Source of the DNA: Colwellia sp. D2M02
Lineage (GTDB): Bacteria; Pseudomonadota; Gammaproteobacteria; Enterobacterales; Alteromonadaceae
DNA length: 62,354 nucleotides
Assembly (NCBI RefSeq): GCF_018860755.1
Contig: NZ_JAHKPW010000005.1
Location: 1-62,354, forward strand
Reading direction: 5' to 3'
Positions 48,221-55,942 of the stretch are shown in pieces. The stretch's first letter is position 1. Each line of letters opens with the position of its first letter. The notes beneath the pieces were generated by a model. The model saw only the letters and a program-made list of their open reading frames with translations, was not told where the DNA came from and did not search any database. A program made the translations under genes and the position numbers.

Positions 48221-49103
48221 GAGCTGTTTTTCCTCGTGCGCCATGTAATATCAGGGTCATAACAAAGCAGGCACAAGCACATAAAATAATGGCAGGGCCA
48301 GTCGCAATAGCAAGTTGCAAGTGCATCGGTATTAATACGCCTGCTACCGCACTAAAAGTAGATATAGCGACAGAGCACAGCACCATAGAGCGAAGATCAT
48401 GCGTAATTAGTCGTGCACTTGCTGCAGGTATTAGTAGTAATGCGCCGACTAAAATGGCACCAATAATTTTTACCGCGGCGACGGTAACTAGGGCGATTAA
48501 TAGTACAAAACCGTAATCGTGCAGTTTTACCGATATTTTATTGTTATGGGCAATATCTGGCGCAAGAGCAACTAGAAAAGCCTGATTGCCAAAACGCCAA
48601 GCGAGTGTAATAACCAATACAAACATAATGAGTAATACTTGAATATCACTGGCTGCTGCCATTAATACTGAGCCAAACAAAACCTGCTCAACTAAGTGGG
48701 CATTAACAAACTTGGCAACAAACATCAGTAACGCCGCACCAAGGGCTAAAGCAAATGAAAGAAATACCCCGATTAGTGCGTCATAAGGTACGGTGGTTCT
48801 ACCGCGAACCCATTGCAATACCAAAGCAAATAACACCGAAAAGGCAAATAAGCTTATCCAAGGTGCGGTAATTGGTTCACCAAGTAAAATACCAATAGAA
48901 ACCCCCGTTAAGGCACTATGACCAACGGCTTCAGATAAAAATGCCAAACGCTTTACCACCACTAAGGTGCCTAGTGCGCCCAGTAATGGACCTATCATTA
49001 AACTTGCGATTAACGCGTTAATTAAAAAACCGTAGCTGAACATTTCAGGTAATAGGTTATTAGCGACTAAGTCGGCGAACACCTGATGAATATAATCTAA
49101 CAT
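48213..49103 (-). CDS. znuB: Metal ABC transporter permease, ZnuB-like
   Basis: A 296-residue ABC-3 family permease with eight or nine membrane helices. Conserved stretches include PLLGALGTLVVVKRLAFLSEAVGHSAL (core RLAFLSEAVGHSALTG) and KIIGAILVGALLLIPAASA, typical of ZnuB/TroC permeases for Zn2+, Mn2+ or Fe2+. It abuts znuC with no spacer. The cargo is not certain because the same family handles all three metals; the Fur-type control and redox neighbours favour iron or manganese over zinc. Confidence 0.93.
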   Translation of the reverse strand: MLDYIHQVFADLVANNLLPEMFSYGFLINALIASLMIGPLLGALGTLVVVKRLAFLSEAVGHSALTGVSIGILLGEPITAPWISLFAFSVLFALVLQWVRGRTTVPYDALIGVFLSFALALGAALLMFVAKFVNAHLVEQVLFGSVLMAAASDIQVLLIMFVLVITLAWRFGNQAFLVALAPDIAHNNKISVKLHDYGFVLLIALVTVAAVKIIGAILVGALLLIPAASARLITHDLRSMVLCSVAISTFSAVAGVLIPMHLQLAIATGPAIILCACACFVMTLILHGARGKTAHA

Positions 49104-49880
49104 TTAGGCAGTTCTCGCTTCATCGGTTTGGTTATTAGCAAGCAGCAAAGACCGTTGTTGGGCTTGCTCAAGAGATTGTTCAGTAAGTTGCTGTTGCAAT
49201 ACCTCGGTTGGGTTACCGCTTTTTTTCAAGCCACCATCAATGAAGTAGGCTTGATCACAGTATTGCTGTAACACTTGCCAGTTGTGCTCTACCATCACAA
49301 TAGTCCCACCTTGTTTTTTAAAGTCGGTAAGTACAGCGAGGATTTTTTCTTGGCCAGCTTTGTCGATACCTGCTAATGGCTCATCAAGTAATAATAATGA
49401 TGGCTTTTGCAGTAACGCACAGGCTAATAAAACGCGTTGACGTTCACCCATAGATAAAGTGCCGACACGATTATTGAGGAGTGTTTTAATGGCAAGTAAT
49501 TCAACAACGTCATTAATTTCTGAGCGCTTTTTAAAACTTAACCACACTGGACGGTTTTGACTGTTGAGTCGCAAATAGTCGAGCACTGAAATGGGGAGTG
49601 ATTGCTCAAAAGGCGCTAATTGCGGCATATAACCAATGATTGGCGCTTTGGTATTTGACCATAACATTGCAATACTGCCACTGTGCGGCATTAACCCAGC
49701 AATAGACTTTAATAATGTGCTTTTACCACCACCATTGGGGCCAACAATGCCATGCCATAAACCAGCAGACATAGTAGTTGAAACGGCAGAAAGTAAAGTT
49801 ATTTTACCGAGCTGAATGCCAAGGTTATTAATTTCTATGGCAGGACCTGTGATGCCAACGGCAGCTAAGTTAGCCTTCAC
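49104..49880 (-). CDS. znuC: Metal ABC transporter ATPase, ZnuC-like
   Basis: A 258-residue ABC ATPase. Walker A is GPNGGGKST, the Q-loop YMPQ, the signature LSMGERQR, Walker B LLLLDEPLAG and the switch His in VEHNW. The start is set at GTG 49880 with aaggag six bases before; the ATG at 49910 would overlap znuA by 41 bases and lacks a ribosome binding site. It shares 11 bases with the znuA end. It ends in a Gln/Leu-rich tail of about 35 residues. Confidence 0.93.
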   Translation of the reverse strand: MKANLAAVGITGPAIEINNLGIQLGKITLLSAVSTTMSAGLWHGIVGPNGGGKSTLLKSIAGLMPHSGSIAMLWSNTKAPIIGYMPQLAPFEQSLPISVLDYLRLNSQNRPVWLSFKKRSEINDVVELLAIKTLLNNRVGTLSMGERQRVLLACALLQKPSLLLLDEPLAGIDKAGQEKILAVLTDFKKQGGTIVMVEHNWQVLQQYCDQAYFIDGGLKKSGNPTEVLQQQLTEQSLEQAQQRSLLLANNQTDEARTA

Positions 49881-50802
49881 TGTGCGCTCCTTGGGGTTTG
49901 TTAGTCGCAAAGCTAATGGCTTGCGCGAGCATGTCCAAATTGTATTTCATTTCGTTGAGTACTAAGTCTTGGGTATATTCGCCATGAGTCATGTGAGAAA
50001 AGTGAAATAATTTCACACCCGTTTCTCGCTCTATAGTATGTACTGCACTGTTTTTCATGTTTAATTCGGTAAATAGTACGTCAATATTTAGCGCTCTAAT
50101 TTCATCAATCGTGCCTTGTAATTGTGATGCGGTTGGGGAAATACCATGGGCAGGTTCCACTACGGCAGCAACGGTTAAACCAAATTCTTGTAAAAAATAG
50201 CCGTAGGCATTGTGGGTGCTAGCAATTTTTACCTTGCTAAGATCTAACGCCATTAATTGTTGTTGTACGGGTTTTTTCGCTTTACGCAATTCTCGTGCAT
50301 AACGCACCGCATTTTTTTGAAATAGCTTACCGTTTTCAGGATCTAGCTTAGCGAGCTCTTGCGCAATGGTGTAAACCTGACGAATGGCGGTATCAATACC
50401 CACAAAAGTATGTGAGTTAGCTTTACTTTTGCTATTGGCAAGTAGGGCAACAGACTTATTTGCTTCAATAAGTGTAAGTTTAGGTAATTTAATGCGCTGT
50501 ACTGCCTCGAGTGCAAAATCATCATGGCCAATACCATTAATTACTAGAGCATCGAGTTGTCTTAGGCGAGCAATGTCGGTTGGATTTAAGTGATAATTAT
50601 GTGGGTTAAAGCCACTATCAATTAACGGGACTACCGTTGCTTTATCGCCGACTACAGCTTTTACATAGGAATAATATGGGTGCAGGGTAATGCCAATAGT
50701 TAATTGCTTGTTTGCTGCTTGAGTAGCCGCTGTTGTTTGCAGATAAAATGTGCTGAACAATGAACAGCTTAAAAACACTAGGAGGGTAATAAATTTACGC
50801 AT
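49870..50802 (-). CDS. znuA: Metal ABC transporter substrate-binding protein, ZnuA/TroA-like
   Basis: A 310-residue periplasmic receptor (signal peptide to about residue 27). Three histidine ligands are in place: His68 in NPHNYHLNP, His127 in NSHTFVG and His193 in STHNAYGYF. The His/Asp-rich loop that marks many true zinc receptors is absent (only SKSKANSH). The sequence can therefore not separate Zn2+ from Mn2+ or Fe2+. It precedes znuC and znuB, and follows the His-rich small gene by 24 bases. Confidence 0.9.
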   Translation of the reverse strand: MRKFITLLVFLSCSLFSTFYLQTTAATQAANKQLTIGITLHPYYSYVKAVVGDKATVVPLIDSGFNPHNYHLNPTDIARLRQLDALVINGIGHDDFALEAVQRIKLPKLTLIEANKSVALLANSKSKANSHTFVGIDTAIRQVYTIAQELAKLDPENGKLFQKNAVRYARELRKAKKPVQQQLMALDLSKVKIASTHNAYGYFLQEFGLTVAAVVEPAHGISPTASQLQGTIDEIRALNIDVLFTELNMKNSAVHTIERETGVKLFHFSHMTHGEYTQDLVLNEMKYNLDMLAQAISFATNKPQGAHSEG

Positions 50803-50826
50803 AAAGTATTGCCTTAATAGAATAAG

Positions 50827-51393
50827 TTAGGAGTGATGGGCTGCATCATGAGCAACATTGGCTTCGATAAACTGCCAGTGCTGTTGGCTTTTTTCACATA
50901 AATCTGCACTATTCTCAGCGACATTATTTTGAGTGTGTTGATCACTGTGACCACTATGGTTGGTATCTTGAGTGCGCCACGCTAATTGGTGACCACTTTT
51001 ATCGAGCCATAACGCAATTTGATATTCAGTTGGCACATTACGATCAGCGCTAGCGGTAACCTTTGTAATAAAGCAGTTTGCTATAGGGCTACTAAAATGA
51101 CGACTGTCAAACGGTACTACCGATGCTTGTTGTAGTTGCAGCAAACTAGGTTGGGCAGGTAATAGCTCGGCGTTAATTAAAAAATTGACCTCATCACCTG
51201 TACTGGTTAATTGATTAATAACAGCACTGATCTCTTTTGGAATAATCTTTATCGTTTGGTGCTTATCGTGGTGTTGCCAATATAATAAGCTGGCAGCCAG
51301 TGTAACGATGGCAATTACCGTTACAATAAACCATTGATCTTCAGATTTATTGTTGGTGCTAACCACTTCAAAGCGTTTAATTGAGTTCGGCAT
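50827..51393 (-). CDS. Membrane-anchored protein with His-rich C-terminus
   Basis: A 188-residue protein with one membrane helix (about 21-38, WFIVTVIAIVTLAASLLYW) and a periplasmic domain. Histidines cluster at the anchor exit (WQHHDKHQ) and near the C-terminus (NHSGHSDQH, HDAAHHS), suggesting metal handling. Two cysteines (in IANCFIT and ADLCEK) may pair. No family recognised. The start at 51393 is chosen because ggag lies seven bases before; the 51477 start would overlap the previous gene by 101 bases. It precedes znuA, so delivering metal to it is a reasonable guess. Confidence 0.72.
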   Translation of the reverse strand: MPNSIKRFEVVSTNNKSEDQWFIVTVIAIVTLAASLLYWQHHDKHQTIKIIPKEISAVINQLTSTGDEVNFLINAELLPAQPSLLQLQQASVVPFDSRHFSSPIANCFITKVTASADRNVPTEYQIALWLDKSGHQLAWRTQDTNHSGHSDQHTQNNVAENSADLCEKSQQHWQFIEANVAHDAAHHS

Positions 51394-51682
51394 AGTCAAA
51401 CTCCGCCGGTGACTCGTGACCGGGATCAAAAACGATGTAATATTCACCTTTAGGCGGTGTAAATGTGATTGAACCATCTGAGGCGGTGTTGATACTTAGC
51501 AAAGGCTCTTCATCATAATTGAAAACATTAAGAGTAACCTTGCCAGCTAAACTGCCATCGCTATAGCCAGCAACACATGAAAGCTGTTGCTGTTGGGCTG
51601 TAAGCTGGCAGTTTAATAAGGGAAAATGTGCTTGGGCTGCGAAGGTGAGCAACCCAAGTAATAAAGTAGCAAGCTTAATCAT
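51377..51682 (-). CDS. Small exported protein of the metal-uptake operon
   Basis: A 101-residue protein with a signal peptide; cleavage at AQA (residue 18) would expose His19 as the new N-terminus (HFPLLNC). The mature domain is beta-rich and resembles a carboxypeptidase-regulatory or CnaB-type sandwich (GKVTLNVFN, GEYYIVFDPGHESP). Two cysteines (NCQL and LSCVAG) are present. The gene overlaps the DUF4198 gene by one base and the next gene by 17, so its translation is coupled to both. Confidence 0.72.
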   Translation of the reverse strand: MIKLATLLLGLLTFAAQAHFPLLNCQLTAQQQQLSCVAGYSDGSLAGKVTLNVFNYDEEPLLSINTASDGSITFTPPKGEYYIVFDPGHESPAEFDYAELN

Positions 51683-52518
51683 TATTCAAAAATCACTTCA
51701 AAAGCATAAAATATACGAGTGACATCAAAATCTGCTAACTCATTAGTAGCGACTTTTTCATGATTGGTTTTTAATAAATAACGCCCACCGTTAGATAAGG
51801 TAAAACTCGCAATACCTTCCTTGTTCGTTTTGATTTCTAACGCTTCAGGGTTTTTACGATATTGTGGCCCTTCTTGTTCAATAATAATCGTTTGATCGGC
51901 AACGGGCTCACCGTTAAATAAGGCTTTTACTTGTAGCGCTTCGTTGGTGACGTAATCAGAAGGGTGGGTAATGGCAATTAACTCAAAACCTTGGTTAGTT
52001 GGTGCTAACGCTTCAGTTGTCGGTGCTTGGTTAGTAACAAACGACATTGCTGTGGTGGCGTAACTACGGGTTTCAATGTCACGTGCACCTTTTGGCAATT
52101 TAGCGGCAGCTTCTACTTTATTAGCGCGCATATGCTTGTCTTTATCGCGTTTACCTATTTTATATTTAGTGAAGTAACTGGCTTCACGTTGGTAAAACAG
52201 TCCGTAAGTTCCTGCTTCGTTTACGGGTAAGTCAAAACTAGCACGACGTTGGCCTTGGTAATAAGGGCCAAAGCGACGTAGTGCTTTACCATCAACGCCT
52301 GTGACTTTTACGCCATTACTTGCCATAGCGAAGTCAGGACGAAAAGCGGTATGTGAGGCAGTAACATCAACAGCAACATGCGTAGGTTTTTCGGCATTAA
52401 TGTTGAAGTAGCTTGGCCAAATATAAATATCGTGAGCCAGTGCTGGCGTGATAATTAAGGCGCTAGCAGCTAGAGTTAACGCGGTTCTTCTTAAGGTTTT
52501 AAGGGGAGTGAAATTCAT
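51682..52518 (-). CDS. Periplasmic DUF4198 protein
   Basis: A 278-residue exported protein of the DUF4198 family, which includes proteins linked to nickel/cobalt uptake (NikK-type) and to flavin-transferase gene neighbourhoods. Cleavage at ALA (residue 28) leaves His29 at the mature N-terminus (HDIYIWPSYF), a common metal-binding arrangement in this family. A first beta domain (30-130), a helical insert rich in Lys (KIGKRDKDKHMRANK) and a second Ig-like domain (about 195-270) follow. It lies between the DUF2271 gene (2-base gap) and the small exported gene. Confidence 0.88.
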   Translation of the reverse strand: MNFTPLKTLRRTALTLAASALIITPALAHDIYIWPSYFNINAEKPTHVAVDVTASHTAFRPDFAMASNGVKVTGVDGKALRRFGPYYQGQRRASFDLPVNEAGTYGLFYQREASYFTKYKIGKRDKDKHMRANKVEAAAKLPKGARDIETRSYATTAMSFVTNQAPTTEALAPTNQGFELIAITHPSDYVTNEALQVKALFNGEPVADQTIIIEQEGPQYRKNPEALEIKTNKEGIASFTLSNGGRYLLKTNHEKVATNELADFDVTRIFYAFEVIFE

Positions 52519-52520
52519 GA

Positions 52521-53000
52521 TTATTTTCCTACGTTTATGGTTACGTTGCCAATTTCTGCATCAGCTTCTAAGGTATATTTTTGGTTTTTTTGGCTATTAA
52601 TTTTTTGACGAAGTAATGATCTGCCACCGTCTTCACGTACCACTTCAATCATCAGGTTAAACTCTGTTAACTCACCAATGTCTAAAGTGACGCTGTATTC
52701 GCCAGGACCTTTTGTTGCTCCGGTTACACCGTCAGCAGGTAAGTCGCCATAACGACCGACTTTTCGCCACCAGCGACGTATATCAACTAACCACTTGTCT
52801 TCATCGCGTTTGGTTAAATGCCATAATAATAAGGTGTCATTTTTTCCTTGAGCTTCGGTCCAAATGGCAACATAAGGTTTGTTGTAGTCTTGTGTTGAAA
52901 ATTCAGGTAATGAAAAATCAACGGTAATCTCTTTCGCCAAAACTGGTGTTGCTATGGTTGCACTGGCAATAAACGCTGCCAGCAAAAGTTGTTTGTTCAT
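52521..53000 (-). CDS. Exported DUF2271 protein with flavinylation-type motif
   Basis: A 159-residue exported protein (signal peptide cleaved near VLAKE, about 23) of family DUF2271. The conserved stretch DIRRWWRKVGRYGD (73-86) is followed by DGVTGAT (90-96), which fits the D-x-x-S/T-G-A-S/T sequence to which ApbE enzymes attach FMN; Thr96 would be the acceptor. The operon encodes its own ApbE. It is likely a periplasmic one-flavin electron carrier. Start chosen at 53000 (cggagt upstream) over 53021. It lies 2 bases before the DUF4198 gene. Confidence 0.9.
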   Translation of the reverse strand: MNKQLLLAAFIASATIATPVLAKEITVDFSLPEFSTQDYNKPYVAIWTEAQGKNDTLLLWHLTKRDEDKWLVDIRRWWRKVGRYGDLPADGVTGATKGPGEYSVTLDIGELTEFNLMIEVVREDGGRSLLRQKINSQKNQKYTLEADAEIGNVTINVGK

Positions 53001-53025
53001 AAAGACTCCGTAACAATGCAATGCA

Positions 53026-53649
53026 TTAGTGCATCAAATAAATAACAAAAATAAAAAAAACGCTGCCGCCGCTAAACCAAGCAATAGCTGGTTGTCGTTG
53101 TAAGCGGTTAATGGCCACTAACCAAAAACCCGATAAGCAAAATAACACCATGGCAACTGCGCTAAGGTCAGATAAATACAACCATAATCCGTTGGTATGT
53201 TTTGCCCGGTGAACATTGTTTAGCATGGCTAATAGAGACAGCTGGCGTTGATCAATTATTATTGCTTGATCATCAACCACGACCTCAATAACGGTATTAC
53301 CTGCGGGACTGTCTAAGGCAATAATCAATAAGCGATCATAGTCGTCCCATTCAATTGAAAATTTTGTTGCTCGAATATCGTGATTAGCATCAAGCCATTG
53401 CAATAAACGTAAGCCCTGTTGTTGAAAGTTATCGTCCCAGCTTTCAGCGTTGTTTAACCATGTTGGCGCTGTGACGGTAGTTTTTTGCTTTTTACTTTGG
53501 GTTTTATCCCAATCAGGGTGGTTGAGAAACACGCCGGTAATCGCAAAAAACAACATCAGTAGCAATACTGGCATTGCGCTATAAATGTGTAATATCCGCA
53601 TTAATGACGTAATGCGCGGTATTAAAGGATTACTAACGTGTGTGGTCAC
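53026..53649 (-). CDS. PepSY-associated membrane protein
   Basis: A protein of about 207 residues with the PepSY-TM layout. TM1 (about 22-42) follows RILHIYSAMP, with an ITGVFLNHPDW exit. A periplasmic domain follows (about 45-140), then NNVHRAKHTNGLWLYLSDL with TM2 (about 160-180), and TM3 at the C-terminus. Histidines at the helix ends (HIYS, HPDW, VHRAKH) are candidate haem or metal ligands, and the family often moves electrons across the inner membrane. Starts are uncertain: GTG at 53649 has a ribosome binding site-like aggtg six bases before; GTG at 53658 and ATG at 53601 are alternatives. It is the first gene of the operon. Confidence 0.85.
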   Translation of the reverse strand: MTTHVSNPLIPRITSLMRILHIYSAMPVLLLMLFFAITGVFLNHPDWDKTQSKKQKTTVTAPTWLNNAESWDDNFQQQGLRLLQWLDANHDIRATKFSIEWDDYDRLLIIALDSPAGNTVIEVVVDDQAIIIDQRQLSLLAMLNNVHRAKHTNGLWLYLSDLSAVAMVLFCLSGFWLVAINRLQRQPAIAWFSGGSVFFIFVIYLMH

Positions 53650-53717
53650 TATGAACACCTACTACAAAAAATTCGAGGCAAATAATACTAGTAAAAAGGT
53701 GGTTAATGCAATAGTAT

Positions 53718-53736
53718 ATGAGAATTATTCGCATTT
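53718..53736. promoter_or_regulatory. Candidate Fur box in the divergent region of the metal-reduction cluster
   Basis: The 19-mer atgagaattattcgcattt read on the minus strand (aaatgcgaataattctcat) resembles Fur sites of the aatgataataattctcatt type. It lies between the divergent PepSY operon and the diflavin reductase gene and could control both. Confidence 0.6.
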
Positions 53737-53752
53737 ATATTTGAGTGTTTTC

Positions 53753-55843
53753 GTGTTACCTCATTACTTACCTCGTTTTAGCATCAAAAAACCTGCTTTA
53801 CCCTTTCAGGTCAGCGTACCTGCAGGTTCTTGTTTTAATGTATTGGCATTGTTATTAAAAAGTTGTGCGTATTTTTATTTAATGGCGGGAATTTCGTTAG
53901 TGTTATTTACCTTACATTGGCAGTCATCAACATTCGATTTTTCAGCGGTAACACCAGAAAGGACGTTCATGACTCAACCCGTAGTAAGTGAACACCATGA
54001 GGTTGTAAAAACACTTCATTTAGCACCGAATGCGCGTTTTCAGGTTAAGCACAAAGACAACCAATTATGGTTAGCTATTGTTAAAAATAATGAGATTTAT
54101 AACCAATTTTCAAGCCGAGAAACGGCAGCGATACTTACTCTTAAAAGCTTGTATAACATTATGTTAGTGCTCTGCTTATTGGGTTTAATTAGTTTGTTGT
54201 TAACTTGTCAGCGTAAGGCTTTTAAACTGAAAGCTTTGTTAGTGATTAGTGCCGTGCTATTTAGTCAGGCACTGTTGCCGTGGTCGGGTTTTTATCCTTT
54301 TATGATGACAAATTTATTTTGGCCCATTGGGGGGGGAGTAACCCATTACATAGCGGCTGAACATTTATTTTATTTTATGGTTATTAGTGTTGCCACACTT
54401 TGTTATATACCATCATTGGTACGTCAATATCAGCAAATTTTGCTTGGGAAAACGCAAACCGATAACCGTAATCACTCTTTAATTGCTTATGCGAGCCAGT
54501 CGGGCACTGCCGCAGCAATTGCTAAAAGTATTGCTAAGCAGTTGCCAAGCACAAGTCGTTACCATATTACGTGTGTTTCTTCGCTACAGGCTCAACAATT
54601 AAGCAATTATCAGCAAGTACTTTTACTGGCTTCAACATACGGCGATGGTGAGCCACCAGAGCTAGCGCGAGGCTTCATCAGCTCGTTACACCAGCTAGAG
54701 CACTCATTATCAACGGTGAAATATTCGGTGCTGGCTTTTGGTGATAAGCAATACCCTCAATATTGTGCTTTTGGTCATCAGCTATGTGCTACTTTGCGAG
54801 AAAAAGGCGCGCAAGCATTAATGCCCGTCACCGAAATTAATCAAGGGAATCAAGTAAGTATTCAGTTGTGGTGGCAACAGTTAACTAATGTTTTAGGTTG
54901 GCATAATTCAACATTAGAAAAGTCATGGCAACAGCAGTCAGTTATTAGTAATACTTGTTTAAACCCTCATAGCGCTAGCCGTCATGCACACCACATTAGT
55001 TTAATGGCACAAGAGCACGATTTTTCGCCTGGGGATTTAGTGGAAGTTTTACCTAGACAAAGTGCTACTGCCATTGAAAATAAGCTACTCCGTTGTGGGT
55101 GGACGCCTTCAACAATTGTGACACATCATAATCAATCTAGATCATTACTTGCAGCATTACAGCAGTTGAATTGGCAACATGAACAAGCTGATACACCGCA
55201 AGCTTTAGTTGATAAATTACCCGAGTTAAGCGCAAGAACTTACTCTATTGCCAGTTGTGCAGATCAAGGGGTGATTGATTTATTAGTAAGACAGGTGGTT
55301 AAAGCTGATAATAGTGTTGGTTTATGCTCAGGCTATTTAGCGCAACTGTCAGCACAAGACACGTTAACCATGGTGATAAAAAAGCATCATCACTTTCATC
55401 CTCCATCGGTGCAAACACCTGTTATTATGATTGCTGCAGGTACTGGGTTAGCCCCTTTTATCGGTTTTCTTGAGCAAAGGCTACGCGCTACCAAGTGTGC
55501 CGATGCTTGGCTTATTATGGGGGAGCGCGATGCACAGCATGATAATTATTTTGATCAGCAGTTAACGTGTTTTGAACAGCAAAGCTGTTTACATAAACGA
55601 CAGCATGCGTGGTCACAAAGTAGTGAAAGTAGCGCTCACAAGGCAAAATATGTCGATGAGATTATTATTGCTGAGCAAGTTGAAATTCGACAATGGCTGC
55701 TTAAACAAAACGCTCAACTTTATTTGTGTGGCAATGCCAGTACTTTAGGGGCTAGTTGTGATGCAGCGTTAGCTGATATTTTAGGTGCTAATATCTTTAA
55801 GCGGTTAAAGCAGCAACAGCAAATAAAATACGATTTGTATTAG
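53753..55843 (+). CDS. Membrane-anchored diflavin reductase (CysJ-like)
   Basis: About 696 residues. The N-terminal third is a membrane domain: helices at about 40-56, 130-150, 156-174 and 195-220, with a periplasmic loop between the first two and a His pair in GGGVTHYIAAEHLFYF. The rest is a cytoplasmic flavodoxin-ferredoxin reductase unit. It has an FMN domain (YASQSGTAAAIAKS, STYGDGEPPELA), an FAD domain (ARTYSIASC, GLCSGYLA) and an NAD(P)H domain (IMIAAGTGLAPFIGF, CGNASTLG). It would pass electrons from NAD(P)H into the membrane. The frame is open to 53585; a GTG at 53753 after gag is chosen because the Fur-like box lies upstream. It diverges from the PepSY operon. Confidence 0.8.
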   Translation: MLPHYLPRFSIKKPALPFQVSVPAGSCFNVLALLLKSCAYFYLMAGISLVLFTLHWQSSTFDFSAVTPERTFMTQPVVSEHHEVVKTLHLAPNARFQVKHKDNQLWLAIVKNNEIYNQFSSRETAAILTLKSLYNIMLVLCLLGLISLLLTCQRKAFKLKALLVISAVLFSQALLPWSGFYPFMMTNLFWPIGGGVTHYIAAEHLFYFMVISVATLCYIPSLVRQYQQILLGKTQTDNRNHSLIAYASQSGTAAAIAKSIAKQLPSTSRYHITCVSSLQAQQLSNYQQVLLLASTYGDGEPPELARGFISSLHQLEHSLSTVKYSVLAFGDKQYPQYCAFGHQLCATLREKGAQALMPVTEINQGNQVSIQLWWQQLTNVLGWHNSTLEKSWQQQSVISNTCLNPHSASRHAHHISLMAQEHDFSPGDLVEVLPRQSATAIENKLLRCGWTPSTIVTHHNQSRSLLAALQQLNWQHEQADTPQALVDKLPELSARTYSIASCADQGVIDLLVRQVVKADNSVGLCSGYLAQLSAQDTLTMVIKKHHHFHPPSVQTPVIMIAAGTGLAPFIGFLEQRLRATKCADAWLIMGERDAQHDNYFDQQLTCFEQQSCLHKRQHAWSQSSESSAHKAKYVDEIIIAEQVEIRQWLLKQNAQLYLCGNASTLGASCDAALADILGANIFKRLKQQQQIKYDLY

Positions 55844-55942
55844 TTTGGGTATTGAATGCAAATATTATGCTGTAGGTAAATAAGTAAATCGCTATTTTCA
55901 AGTTAATAAAAGGGTTTAATGTAATGTAAGGTTGCAATTGTT

